NCBI GenBank assembly: GCA_030584085.1
Contig: CP129490.1
Coordinates: 2,203,511 to 2,267,510, forward strand
Reading direction: 5' to 3'
DNA length: 64,000 bases
Origin: Melioribacteraceae bacterium
GTDB lineage: Bacteria > Bacteroidota > Ignavibacteria > Ignavibacteriales > Melioribacteraceae
Positions 52,763-62,800 of this stretch are shown here, in pieces. Numbering within the stretch: the stretch's first letter is position 1; each line of letters begins with the position of its first letter. A model generated the notes under the pieces. That model saw only the letters and a list, made by a program, of their open reading frames with translations, had not been told where the DNA came from and made no database searches. The position numbers and the translations under genes were made by a program.

Positions 52763-54145
52763 TTATCTTTTTCCAATAATTATTACTGCTTGACTTGTGA
52801 GTATACCTGTATTCTTTCTTCCACTTATTAAGACAAGATCCTCATTAATCGAAACAGATGTTAGTAGAATTGTGTTATCAAACAACTCAGTGAATTCCTT
52901 CCAGCTTCTTCCATTATAGTGAGATATGTGGTTTCTATTTCCTACAATCATCATGTCATTTATTGCGCTTCCTCTTATTTGATGATATCCTCCCGTAAAA
53001 TCCGGACTTACTTCATATATCCTTTTCTTCTCTTCTATCTTGTCCTTTCTTATTCTTGTTACATGGCTTGAGGTTAGTAAATAGAAATATGGGAATTCGT
53101 TGAACCATACTCCTCTTACAAATCCTTCAAGATCACTCTGGTTGGGATTTAGTACATTATAATCATAGAGTGTTTGTACACTTGAGTTGTTTACTGACAA
53201 CAAAACAGTATTTCCATTCGAGTCATCCATACCGGTTATGAATATTTGCGATTCGCTTTCATCCCCCCAAACATCCAACAAATCTACATCCGTACCACTC
53301 TCTATCTTTAGCCAAGACGTGCCGTTGTAGTGAGCGATCGAACCGTTTCCACCTACGATATATATATCATTCTTTCTTGTACCCCAGATTTTGTTTATCG
53401 CACCGTTTAATAATGGATTTACTCCACAATCAAGAGAAACCGTTTTCCCATCAAACCAACCTATACTTCCGCCGTTTGTGAGTGCTATTTCATTTTCTGA
53501 AAAAGCATAAACTGAATAAAATGGCGGATACTGCACTGCACTACATTCTCCGTAATAAAGGATTCTTTTGGGAGTCCAAACTGTCCCATCCCAATGAACT
53601 GCATTGTATGCCTTCGAATCATTCGTGCCGGTAGAATCTTTTAGGTAAATTGCTCCAACAGCCCAAATGTTGTTCTCGTCTATAATCGCTACATCTCTCA
53701 GTATGCTGTTGCCATGTTCGCCAAACTCAAATACCTCCCAAGTGAAGTTGTGGCTTGTTGTGTCCATTGTTACTGCCGCAACTTGTTCGCTTGATACTTG
53801 ATACTCGATACTTGATACTTGGTAAACATATGTTTGAGAAGGCAGCAGCGAGTCTTCGTAAATAACATAATTGCTGTCAAACAACGCAATAGTTTTTACA
53901 GTATCGTTATTTCTAATTAATTTAAGAGTATCCGACAGAGATATGTTTTCAGTTATTAAGTTAAGCCATACTTCGGTTGGAGATGTATCATCAACAGTAA
54001 GTGTAATCTTTGGTTTGGGTTTGTCGTTACCGTTAACCGGTGGTGGTGGTTCGGTTGTGTTACAGGAGACAAGTATAAAGGACAAAGGTAAAAGGAAAAA
54101 GTAGATTAATGCCGAATGTGTTTTTAAATTAGATGTTGTTTTCAT
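52763..54145 (-). CDS. Surface lipoprotein with fibronectin-like and propeller-like regions
   Basis: A 460-residue lipoprotein. The signal ends in ILVSCNT (Cys29), followed by a Pro-rich linker and a fibronectin type III-like domain (about 48-125), then a propeller-like region (about 130-455) with repeated IWAVGA, IYIVGGNGSIAHYNGTSW, IFITGM and MIVGNRNHISHYNGRSW units. These blade-like repeats resemble WD/BNR-type propellers that are common in surface proteins of this group; enzyme names often attached to such proteins are not supported here. A heptanucleotide tandem repeat lies within codons 109-118. It is upstream of the T9SS protein gene and could be co-transcribed with it. Confidence 0.78.
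   Translation of the reverse strand: MKTTSNLKTHSALIYFFLLPLSFILVSCNTTEPPPPVNGNDKPKPKITLTVDDTSPTEVWLNLITENISLSDTLKLIRNNDTVKTIALFDSNYVIYEDSLLPSQTYVYQVSSIEYQVSSEQVAAVTMDTTSHNFTWEVFEFGEHGNSILRDVAIIDENNIWAVGAIYLKDSTGTNDSKAYNAVHWDGTVWTPKRILYYGECSAVQYPPFYSVYAFSENEIALTNGGSIGWFDGKTVSLDCGVNPLLNGAINKIWGTRKNDIYIVGGNGSIAHYNGTSWLKIESGTDVDLLDVWGDESESQIFITGMDDSNGNTVLLSVNNSSVQTLYDYNVLNPNQSDLEGFVRGVWFNEFPYFYLLTSSHVTRIRKDKIEEKKRIYEVSPDFTGGYHQIRGSAINDMMIVGNRNHISHYNGRSWKEFTELFDNTILLTSVSINEDLVLISGRKNTGILTSQAVIIIGKR
53791..53818. repeat. Heptanucleotide tandem repeat within the lipoprotein gene
   Basis: TTGATAC-TTGATAC-TCGATAC-TTGATAC on the plus strand: four copies, one with a single change. It encodes YQVSSIEYQVSS on the minus strand at about residues 109-120. 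Because seven is not a multiple of three, gain or loss of a unit would shift the reading frame. Confidence 0.8.
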
Positions 54146-54540
54146 TTTTCCGCCTAATTTTTAATTTCTTTTGTTCCGCTCAAGCTGATGCTTTGCTTGA
54201 GGCTGCTTTCAATAATTCAAATTAAGTAATTATGTTTTTTATTGCATTACATTTATTACCTCCTTTGTCTATTGCCGAAGAGCGGCTTTACAGAGCTGCG
54301 AAAAAAGGTGTTATCTGTTTATAATATAAACTGGGTTTCAGTTAAAGTAAATCCGTAGAAATACGTACGAATAGGATATAGAGGGTTTTTAATTAACAAA
54401 ACGGAAAATGAGATTTTTATGATATTCACATGTAAAGATTAACAGTCTCTAATTCAGAACTAGCATGTAAATATCGATTGAAATTGCGGATTGACGAATT
54501 CGTAAAATAGAATTGTAAATGGATATTTAATTAATTCTAC
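54146..54540. other. Intergenic region without a gene (395 nt)
   Basis: No coding sequence is seen. On the minus strand it contains an AGGAGGT (54258-54264) at ideal spacing before an ATG that is directly followed by TAA (54252-54247), a start-stop pair, and a second ATG-CAA-TAA just after. A 7-bp inverted repeat CTCAAGC/GCTTGAG lies near 54179-54202. A copy of the 23-bp flank repeat lies at 54478-54500. The promoter of the lipoprotein gene should be here but I cannot place it. Confidence 0.6.
54478..54500. repeat. Short direct repeat, right flank of the surface-protein pair
   Basis: TTGAAATTGCGGATTGACGA and its continuation match 48691-48713 at 21 of 23 positions, in the same orientation. 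The two copies lie on either side of the lipoprotein and T9SS protease genes. Confidence 0.5.
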
Positions 54541-55275
54541 CTATCCTTCTCCAAATGAAATTATTCCAAGTGCTCTACCGGAAACTTTTCCATCTCTTCT
54601 GTAAGAATGAAGATAATCTTCACCAAAACTACAAAATGGACTAACTTCAATTTGGGCTTCAGAAATGCCGAATTGAAACAGCATGTCTTTATTTGCAAGT
54701 TTCAAGTCCAACAAAAACTTGTCGCCTATTGGTTGTAAGTATTTTTCATCAAAATAGTCTATGAAATCAGAACTGACTTCATAATTTTTTTGAGAAATGC
54801 ACGGCCCGATGTATGCAATTAAATTTTCCGGTTTACAGTTGAATTTTCTGTTAAGTTCATCCAAAGTTTTTGAGACAATTTTTGCTTTGGTACTTCGCCA
54901 TCCGGAATGAATGGCTGCGATAATTTTTTGTTTTGTGTCATAAATAAAAATCGGTGTACAGTCCGCGGTTGAAATTGCTAAACCTATATTTGGCTTATCA
55001 GTTAACATCGCATCACTTTCACCTTGATAACCGGGTTTGGTTACAATGCTGATTTTATCTGTATGAATTTGTTTCTGAAATGCAATTTGATTTGGTTTTA
55101 AACCGATTGAAGAGAAAAATAATTCTCTATTTTCATCCACAAGTTTCGGATCATCACCAACCGTTTTGGACATATTGAAATAATATGGTGCTTCCCTATT
55201 CAATCCAATTTTTGTTGAGAAAGCGAATTTAACTTTAGGATATCTACTGAATATTTCTGATTGAATAATTTTCAT
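54541..55275 (-). CDS. pgeF: Peptidoglycan editing factor PgeF (YfiH/purine nucleoside phosphorylase-like)
   Basis: A 244-residue multicopper-oxidase-like fold protein of the YfiH family. ISTADCTPIFIYD and IIAAIHSGWRSTKAKIV supply the conserved Cys and His metal site, and YIGPCISQKNYEVS the C-terminal block. Family members remove mis-incorporated L-Ser from peptidoglycan precursors or act on purine nucleosides; which one applies here is not decided by the sequence. The ATG at 55275 lies just beyond a repeat-rich intergenic stretch. It is a single gene, divergent from the AlaX-like gene. Confidence 0.9.
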   Translation of the reverse strand: MKIIQSEIFSRYPKVKFAFSTKIGLNREAPYYFNMSKTVGDDPKLVDENRELFFSSIGLKPNQIAFQKQIHTDKISIVTKPGYQGESDAMLTDKPNIGLAISTADCTPIFIYDTKQKIIAAIHSGWRSTKAKIVSKTLDELNRKFNCKPENLIAYIGPCISQKNYEVSSDFIDYFDEKYLQPIGDKFLLDLKLANKDMLFQFGISEAQIEVSPFCSFGEDYLHSYRRDGKVSGRALGIISFGEG

Positions 55276-55301
55276 TTTCTAAAATACTAAAATAGTTTTA
55301 C

Positions 55302-55361
55302 TCTTTGCGTCTCTGCGCCTTTGCAGTAAATCAATTAATCACAACCGCTAAGGCGCAAAGT
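55302..55361. repeat. Intergenic repeat with inverted arms
   Basis: CTTTGCGTCTCTGCGCCTTTGC at 55302-55325 faces CGCTAAGGCGCAAAG at 55346-55360; TGCGCCTT (55314-55321) and AAGGCGCA (55350-55357) pair exactly. It lies in the shared upstream region of pgeF and the AlaX-like gene. The text resembles short repetitive intergenic sequences seen in many bacterial genomes, so it may be a dispersed repeat rather than a promoter. Confidence 0.5.
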
Positions 55362-55422
55362 TTAAAAATCAGTATGAATTTTATATCTTCGTATCAAAAT
55401 AAAAATGAGCAAGTAGAAACAC

Positions 55423-55863
55423 ATGAGTGAAAGAAAATCATACGATCCAAGAATGCATACAGCCGAACACATATTAAATCAAACGATGGTGCGAAAATTT
55501 AATCGTGGCAGATCATTCAGCGCGCATATTGAAAAGAAAAAATCAAAATGCGATTACCACTTTGATCGTAATTTAACCGAAACAGAAGTAACCGAGATTG
55601 AACTAAAAGTTAATGAAGTTATTTCGGAAGACCTTCCAATCGTAGAAGAGTTCTATCACAAAAGTGAAGTTGAAGAAAAATTTAATCTTGAAAAGTTACC
55701 TGACGATGCCGGAGAGAATATTCGGATAATTAGAGTCGGTGATTATGATGCTTGTCCTTGTATCGGCGAACATGTTAGTAGAACTTCTGAGATTGGGACT
55801 TTCAAAATTATTTCAACTTCGTTTGAAGAGGGAGTTTTGAGAATTCGTTTTAAAGTAATTTAG
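55423..55863 (+). CDS. AlaX-like alanyl-tRNA editing domain protein
   Basis: A 146-residue stand-alone homologue of the AlaRS editing domain. HTAEHIL (His12, His16) and CPCIGEHV (Cys113, His117) give the four zinc ligands of the tRNA_SAD fold. Stand-alone AlaX proteins remove Ser or Gly from mischarged tRNA-Ala in trans. Here the usual CxGxH motif has become CIGEH, so the substrate could differ, for example threonyl-tRNA. It is transcribed away from pgeF, and its 3' end faces the UDP-glucuronate decarboxylase gene. Confidence 0.84.
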   Translation: MSERKSYDPRMHTAEHILNQTMVRKFNRGRSFSAHIEKKKSKCDYHFDRNLTETEVTEIELKVNEVISEDLPIVEEFYHKSEVEEKFNLEKLPDDAGENIRIIRVGDYDACPCIGEHVSRTSEIGTFKIISTSFEEGVLRIRFKVI

Positions 55864-55904
55864 ATTCCGGATAAAGTTCGGAATGGTATAGTTTAAAATC
55901 TGGA

Positions 55905-55942
55905 CACAAAGTCACACAAAGGAACCACAGAGTTTCACAAAG
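55905..55942. repeat. Four spaced heptamers CACAAAG/CACAGAG
   Basis: CACAAAG at 55905, 55915 and 55936 and CACAGAG at 55926, separated by 3-4 nt, giving a period close to 10.3 bp, about one DNA turn. It lies between the convergent AlaX-like and UDP-sugar genes, ending 7 nt before the latter's stop. It could be a relic of a common intergenic repeat or a protein-binding array. Confidence 0.6.
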
Positions 55943-55948
55943 AACAGT

Positions 55949-56890
55949 TTATTTTAAAATCTTCTTAAAATATTCAATAGTTTTTAAAACCCCTTCTCTT
56001 CTATCGACTTTCGGTTCCCAGCCCAATAATGTTCTAGCTTTATCAATATTCGGCTGTCGTACTTTTGGATCATCTACTGGTAAATCTTTATAAACAATTT
56101 TGCTCTTTGAACCGGTGAGTTGGATAATTTCCTTTGCGAAATCTTCAATTGTTATTTCAACCGGATTGCCAATATTAATCGGCTCATGAATATTTGAGAA
56201 AAGCAGTTTGACAATTCCGTCAATTTCATCATCAACATAACAAAAACTTCTTGTCTGTTTACCGTCACCAAACACGGTAATATCTTCACCATTAATTGCT
56301 TGAGAAACGAATGCGGGTAAAGCTCTTCCATCGTTTAATCTCATTCGCGGTCCGTATGTGTTAAAGATTCTCACAATTCTAGTATCGACATTATGAAAAC
56401 GATGATAAGCCATTGTAAGCGCTTCGGCAAAACGTTTTGCTTCGTCATAAACTCCGCGCGGACCGATTGGATTTACATTTCCCCAATACTCTTCACTTTG
56501 CGGATGAATCTCCGGATCTCCGTAAACTTCCGAAGTTGATGCAAGTAGAAATGTGGCATTCTTTTCTTTAGCTAAACCAAGTGCTTTATGCGTACCGAGT
56601 GAACCAACCTTCAATGTTTGTATCGGTAATTTAAGATAATCAATCGGACTTGCGGGCGATGCAAAATGTAATATGTAATCAACTTGTCCGGGTACATGGA
56701 TAAAATTAGTCACATCGTGTTTAATGAATTCAAAATCTTCATTGCCAAATAGATGCTCAATATTTGCTATGTTTCCGGTCAATAAGTTATCAATACAAAC
56801 AACTTTCAATCCTTCGGCAATTAATCTATCGCAAAGATGAGAGCCAAGAAATCCGGCGCCTCCTGTCACAACTGCAGTCTTTCCTTTCAT
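55949..56890 (-). CDS. UDP-glucuronate decarboxylase / UDP-xylose synthase-like SDR enzyme
   Basis: A 313-residue extended SDR enzyme. The NAD-binding motif is [15 protein letters not shown], the catalytic Ser/Thr segment is [11 protein letters not shown], and the Tyr-Lys pair is in [29 protein letters not shown] and [13 protein letters not shown] are typical of UDP-xylose synthase. It probably converts UDP-glucuronate to UDP-xylose for surface polysaccharide; a UDP-glucose 4-epimerase-like role is less likely. ATG at 56890 is preferred because the family starts just before the Rossmann motif; the frame extends to 56914. It faces away from ppc. Confidence 0.88.
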   Translation of the reverse strand: MKGKTAVVTGGAGFLGSHLCDRLIAEGLKVVCIDNLLTGNIANIEHLFGNEDFEFIKHDVTNFIHVPGQVDYILHFASPASPIDYLKLPIQTLKVGSLGTHKALGLAKEKNATFLLASTSEVYGDPEIHPQSEEYWGNVNPIGPRGVYDEAKRFAEALTMAYHRFHNVDTRIVRIFNTYGPRMRLNDGRALPAFVSQAINGEDITVFGDGKQTRSFCYVDDEIDGIVKLLFSNIHEPINIGNPVEITIEDFAKEIIQLTGSKSKIVYKDLPVDDPKVRQPNIDKARTLLGWEPKVDRREGVLKTIEYFKKILK

Positions 56891-56945
56891 ACCGCACCAT
56901 ATTATTTTTATCAAACTTAATGAAAATAAAACAGCGATAAAACAC

Positions 56946-56975
56946 TTGTAAAATTATTTTTGCTTACATTATAAT
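56946..56975 (+). promoter_or_regulatory. Possible promoter of ppc
   Basis: TTGTAA (56946-56951), an 18-nt spacer and TATAAT (56970-56975). This is sigma70-like rather than Bacteroidota-like. The ppc start is 63 nt downstream. Confidence 0.4.
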
Positions 56976-57038
56976 ATAGATAGTCATCTTTCTTTAATAA
57001 TTTACGTGAAGTTATAAAATTGCAACGAAAGGAAAACA

Positions 57039-59789
57039 ATGAGATTTAATATTAATTATTCCGAAAGAAACTTAAGCAAAAATATTAAAGAACTTGGTTT
57101 TCTGTTAGGTGAAGTTCTCAAAGAGCAAGAAGGTATAAAACTATTTAATGCAGTTGAGCGACTACGTGCGCTTACCAAAGTTTTACGTGAAGATAATGAG
57201 TCAAAAAAGAAAATTAGAAATATTGTTTCGAAACTAAGTCTTGATGAATCTTATAATGTAATAAAAGCATTTGCAATTTATTTCATATTAGTCAACGCCG
57301 CAGATGAAGTTCATAAGATTGTAATCGATAAAATTAACGAAGATGAAAGTATCAGTAACCGTGAAGGATCATTTAGAAATACCTTACATAACTTATCGAA
57401 ACTAAAACTTTCAAAGAAAGATTTATCCGTAATTTTTAACAAAATAGAAATCATCCCGGTTTTTACCGCACATCCGACTGAAGCAACACGACAGACAATT
57501 TTAAAGAAAGTTTTAAGAATAAGTGAATTACTGCTCGATAAAGAATTATCGATTCTATCGAAGACGGACGAAGAAGAAGCTAAATTAAAAATTAAAACGG
57601 AAGTCACTTTACTTTGGCAATCGAACGAAATTAGATTCAGCAAAATAAATGTTGAAGACGAAGTAATGCGGGGATTATTCTTCTTCAAAAATGTGATTTA
57701 TAAAATACTTCCGAAAATTTACAATGATCTTGAACTCGAATTACAATCGCAATTTAATTACGGAGAAAGAGTTCCACCGCTGATAAAATTCGGTTCATGG
57801 ATTGGCGGCGATAGAGATGGTCATCCTTTTGTTTCAATTGATGTGACAAAAGAGACATTCCAGATTCATCGAAAAGAAATAATTAATCTCTACTTGAATG
57901 AACTGAACCACATTTATGAATATCTAAGTACATCGACATATCTCAAAAGTGTCTCACGTAAATTACTTCGAAAAACTGCGGAATATGATAAGAAGATTAA
58001 ATCAGAATCGGCTATAAATAAATTACGTGAACCTACGGAGATTTATAGAAAATTTTTATCGCAGATTTACAATAAACTAACTAGTACACTTTCCGACAAA
58101 ACATTTTCATATAAACAATCAAATGAACTCTTACACGATCTTGCTTTAGTAAAGGATAGTTTGGTTGAAAATGAAGGCGAAATTATTTCAAAAAAAATGA
58201 TAGAGCCATTTTTTAAAAAAGTAGAAACGTTCGGATTTCACTTTGTAAAATTAGATGTCCGCCAAAACGCAAAACTAATTAGAGATGCAGTTGATGAAAT
58301 ACTTACATCAACCGGAGTTACACATAATTTTGCAAAACTTAAAGAGGAACAAAAAATTCATTTGCTTAATGAAGAGATTCTTAACTCACGTCCGCTCACA
58401 AATCAATTTCAAAAATATTCAGAAAGTACTCATAAAGTTTTAGAAGAAATTAAACTTATCGCGTGGGGCACAATAAATATATCTCAAGAAGCCATTTCAG
58501 ATTATATAATAAGTAATTGTGAAAAAGTTTCCGATATTTTGTCAATCCAGTTATTGGCTAAAGAAAGTGGTTTAATAAAAGTTAGAAATAGAAAAATCAC
58601 ACAATCGCTTTTAGATATTCTACCACTTTTTGAAACTATAAGTGATCTTCGTAACGCAAAAAATGTTATGTCAAAATTATTTTCAGTTGAGAGTTACAAA
58701 CAGCAAATTAAAGCCCGGAATAAAACTCAAAAAATAATGCTCGGCTATTCCGATAGTAATAAAGACGGCGGAATTCTTACTTCGAATTACGAATTATATA
58801 AATCACAAATAGAGTTAAACAAAATATGTGGTGAATTTGGAATAGAAATGATTTTGTTTCACGGTCGCGGCGGATCGATCTCGCGAGGTGGTGGACCGGT
58901 TTATAATTCAATTTTAGCTCAACCTCCTCAGACTATCGAAGGTAAGTTAAAACTAACCGAACAAGGTGAAATGATTTCCGCAAAATATCTTGTCCCTCAA
59001 ACTGCCAGAAAAAGTTTAGAAACAATTACATCTGCAGTAATTCTACAAACATCAAAAAGCCTTATGAATATTGAGCAACCGGAGATCCACAAATTTATAT
59101 CAACATTCGGTAATATTTCTGAATATGCATTTCAGCATTATAGAAAGTTGATAGAGCACAAAAATTTCATTGAATATTTTAGAACTGTTACACCAATTGA
59201 TATTATTGAAAAAATTGAAATCGGTTCGCGTCCCCCATCAAGAAAAAAAGGTAATGATATTTCGGCTTTGCGGGCAATACCTTGGGTTTTTAGTTGGACT
59301 CAAAATCGTCAAACTATTTCAGGTTGGTTTGGATTTGGAACTGCAATAGAAACGTCAATAAAGAAAAAAGAAATAACATTAAAGAAACTCAAACATATGT
59401 ATAATAATTGGGAATTTTTTAACACGTTAATTCAAAATTTGGAGATGGTTTTAACAAAGACTGATATGCTAATAGCAGAAGAGTATATCAGATTGAATAC
59501 CTCGAAGCAAGCTAAAGCAATATTTGTAGAAATTAAAAATGAATATGATAGATCAAAAAAATATTTATTAAAAATTACCGGTGAGAAGGAATTATTATCC
59601 AATAACCCTCAACTAAAGAGAACCCTTGAATTAAGAAATCCGTATTTGGATCCAATCAATTTTATACAGATTAATTTAATTGAGAAGTATCGTTCAAAAA
59701 AAGTAAGTCGGAAACAAAAAGAAAAAATATTAACCGTACTGCGAGCAAGCGTTAACGGCATAGCGGCGGGGATTAGGAATACAGGTTAG
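57039..59789 (+). CDS. ppc: Phosphoenolpyruvate carboxylase
   Basis: A full-length 916-residue PEPC that fixes bicarbonate onto PEP to give oxaloacetate, the main anaplerotic feed of the TCA cycle. Signature blocks: FTAHPTEATR (about residue 145, catalytic His), GSWIGGDRDGHPFV, MLGYSDSNKDGGILTSNY, FHGRGGSISRGGGP and the substrate/effector block SRPPSRKK with AIPWVFSWTQNRQ; it ends in the canonical (R)NTG. ATG at 57039 follows AAAGGA at good spacing. It is a single gene, divergent from the UDP-sugar enzyme and convergent with the second RND permease, whose stop is 15 nt away. Confidence 0.97.
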   Translation: MRFNINYSERNLSKNIKELGFLLGEVLKEQEGIKLFNAVERLRALTKVLREDNESKKKIRNIVSKLSLDESYNVIKAFAIYFILVNAADEVHKIVIDKINEDESISNREGSFRNTLHNLSKLKLSKKDLSVIFNKIEIIPVFTAHPTEATRQTILKKVLRISELLLDKELSILSKTDEEEAKLKIKTEVTLLWQSNEIRFSKINVEDEVMRGLFFFKNVIYKILPKIYNDLELELQSQFNYGERVPPLIKFGSWIGGDRDGHPFVSIDVTKETFQIHRKEIINLYLNELNHIYEYLSTSTYLKSVSRKLLRKTAEYDKKIKSESAINKLREPTEIYRKFLSQIYNKLTSTLSDKTFSYKQSNELLHDLALVKDSLVENEGEIISKKMIEPFFKKVETFGFHFVKLDVRQNAKLIRDAVDEILTSTGVTHNFAKLKEEQKIHLLNEEILNSRPLTNQFQKYSESTHKVLEEIKLIAWGTINISQEAISDYIISNCEKVSDILSIQLLAKESGLIKVRNRKITQSLLDILPLFETISDLRNAKNVMSKLFSVESYKQQIKARNKTQKIMLGYSDSNKDGGILTSNYELYKSQIELNKICGEFGIEMILFHGRGGSISRGGGPVYNSILAQPPQTIEGKLKLTEQGEMISAKYLVPQTARKSLETITSAVILQTSKSLMNIEQPEIHKFISTFGNISEYAFQHYRKLIEHKNFIEYFRTVTPIDIIEKIEIGSRPPSRKKGNDISALRAIPWVFSWTQNRQTISGWFGFGTAIETSIKKKEITLKKLKHMYNNWEFFNTLIQNLEMVLTKTDMLIAEEYIRLNTSKQAKAIFVEIKNEYDRSKKYLLKITGEKELLSNNPQLKRTLELRNPYLDPINFIQINLIEKYRSKKVSRKQKEKILTVLRASVNGIAAGIRNTG

Positions 59790-59803
59790 TTTATTTTGAA
59801 TTT

Positions 59804-62800
59804 CTAATCAAGGTTAACTTGACGTTCACCTCTACTTGAAAAAAGTGAATAAACTGCGGGTATAACAAATAAAGTTAACACAGTTGCAAAAATGAGTCCG
59901 CCGATCACCGCGATTCCCATCGGCATTCTACTTTCCGCACCGGAACCTAAAGCTAATGCGATTGGAAGTGTTCCTAAGATAGTTGATAAACTTGTCATTA
60001 ATATCGGACGAAATCTCAACACAGCGGCTTCTTTAACCGCTTCAACAATTCCTAATCCTTCTGCTCTTTTTTGATTCGCAAACTCGACAATAAGGATACC
60101 GTTCTTTGTTACGAGACCGATTAACATAATCTGTCCTATCTGACTAAATATGTTGATTGTCTGATCAAAATACCAAAGTGATAACAATGCACCGGCAATT
60201 GCAAGCGGAACCGTAAACATTATTATGAACGGATCACGGAAGCTCTCGAATTGTGCAGATAAAACGAGGTATATAAAAACTAATGCAAGAATAAAAACAA
60301 ACATCAGGCTTGATGCACTTTCCATAAAATCTTTGGATGGACCTTCCAACGAAGTCGAGAATGTTTCATCTAAAACGTTAGCAGCAATTTCATCCATTGC
60401 GTTAATTCCGTCGCCAATTGTTCTTCCATCGGCTAAACTTGCAGAAATAGTTGCAGAAACATATCTATTAAATCTAAATAACTGCGGTGGTGCACTTCCC
60501 TCTTCAAGTTCTACAACTTGGTCAAGTTGTATAAGTTGATTCGTGTTATTTCGTAAATATAATTTTCTCAAATCAATCGGTTGATTTTGATCTTCTCTTT
60601 CAACTTGTCCGATTACGTAATATTGTTTTCCATCTCTAATAAAAAATCCATAACGCTGCTCACTAAAAGCTAATTGAAGAGTTTGAGCAATATCTGCAAC
60701 AGTAACTCCCATTTCACGCGCTTTGGAACGGTTAATGCTGACAACAAGCTCCGGCTTATTAAATTTTAGATTTACATCAACCGCAGTAAAAGTTGGATTT
60801 TGTCTGGCCTGATCTAAAAATACCGGGATAACTTCCTTCAGTCGATCTAGATTTGGAGCTTGTAAAACATATTGGACCGGCAAACCACCACGAGCAGTTC
60901 CTATTGATTGATCTTGAATTACGAAGGTTCTAGCATCATTTAATTCTTCCGCAATTTTAGCAATTGCAGAAGCAACTTCACCTTGTGTTCTCTCGCGTTT
61001 ATCCGCATCAACTAATCTTAGTCTTATAAATCCACTATTAACTGAAGACGAAGCTCCGAATCCCGGTGAAGTTATAGAGATTACTACATCACGTTCCGGA
61101 ATATTCTTCATGACAGAGTCAACAAATTCATTCATATAACCTTCCATGAATTCGTAAGTTGTCCCTTCAGGAGCGGTCATTGATACTCTCATTGCTCCCC
61201 GATCTTCCATAGGTGCCAACTCTGATTGGAGAGTACTACCAAATAAGAAAATCAGGATTGCCGAAATAAATACTATTAAAAATGCCAACCATCTTTTCGC
61301 CATGAAAGAATTGAGTAATAACCTATAATTATTTTCGAGTGATCTAAAAAACGGTTCAGTTGCATTATAAAATTTATTGTGACTTTCTCTTTTCTTAAGA
61401 AGTTTTGAACTCAACATGGGTGTGAAAGTTAAGGCAACAAAAGAAGATATTATTACAGAACCGGCGATTACAACTCCAAACTCTCGGAAGAGTCTTCCCG
61501 TAAGTCCTTCAAGAAACATGATCGGAAGAAAGACCGAAGCTAATGCAAGAGTAGTTGAAACTACCGCAAAAAATATTTCTTTTATACCGAGCGTTGCAGC
61601 ATGAACCGGTTCCATACCGGTTTCAATTTTTTTGTAAATATTTTCAAGCACAACAATCGCATCGTCAACAACAATACCGATTGCAAGTACGAGTCCAAGT
61701 AATGTTAATACGTTTATTGAATAATCAGCTAAATACATTATGAAAAATGAACCGATTAGAGAAATAGGTATGACAATAATCGGGATTAATGTAGTTCGCC
61801 AGTCACGTAAGAATAAAAAGATTATTAAAATAACAAGTGCGAATGCAAGAAATACTGTTTGTTGAACTTCGCTAATTGATGCACGAATATAATCTGTGAC
61901 ATCAAATCCAACACCAATACCAATATCTTCCGGCAGGTCTTTCTTAATTTGTTCAACTCTTTCATAAAACTCATCAACAATTTTGATTTGATTTGCTCCC
62001 GGTTGCGGAACAAGCACAATACCAACCATCGGAACGCCATCGCGTTTTAAGATTGATCTATCATTTTCAGGATAAAGTTCTGCTCTGCCAATATCACTGA
62101 ACCTTACTAATTTCCCATTACTTTCTTTTATTATAAGATTGTTGAACTCTTCGACAGTACTCAATCTTCCGAGAGTTCTGATAGTTAACTCTGTAGATTG
62201 ACCTTCAATTCTTCCACTTGGAAGTTCGATGTTCTCACGACTCAATGCATTTCTAACATCAACCGCAGTAATTTGGAAAGAGGCTAATTTTAATGGGTCC
62301 ATCCATAATCGCATTGAGTAACGCTTTTCACCCCAAATCCAAACTTCACTTACACCGTCTATCGTTTGTACCCGTTCTTTAAATGTTCTCTGGGCTATAT
62401 CCGAAAGTTCCAGCAAATCCCTTTGATCACTTTTAATGTTCAAGAAAACAATCGGTATAGCATCGGCATCAGCCTTAGTAACAATAGGAGGATCAGCATC
62501 GGGTGGTAAATTTCTTTGCGCTCGTGAGACTCTGTCACGTACGTCATTAGCAGCATCTTCAAGATCAACATCAATTAAAAACTCGACTCTGATCGTACTT
62601 CTTCCATCTCTACTTACAGAAGTTAAAGTTCTAATACCGGCAATACCGTTAATGGATTCTTCAAGTGGTTCTGTAATTTGCGATTCTATTACATCGGCAT
62701 TTGCACCGGTGTATGAAGTCGAAACCGTTATAATTGGAGGATCGACACTAGGATATTCTCTGATTCCTAAATAGGAATAGCCAATAATACCAAATAGCAC

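Noticed and set aside
53780-53825. Possible CRISPR-like array in the TTGATAC tract
   Set aside because: Units are 7 bp and contiguous with no spacers, and no cas genes are present.
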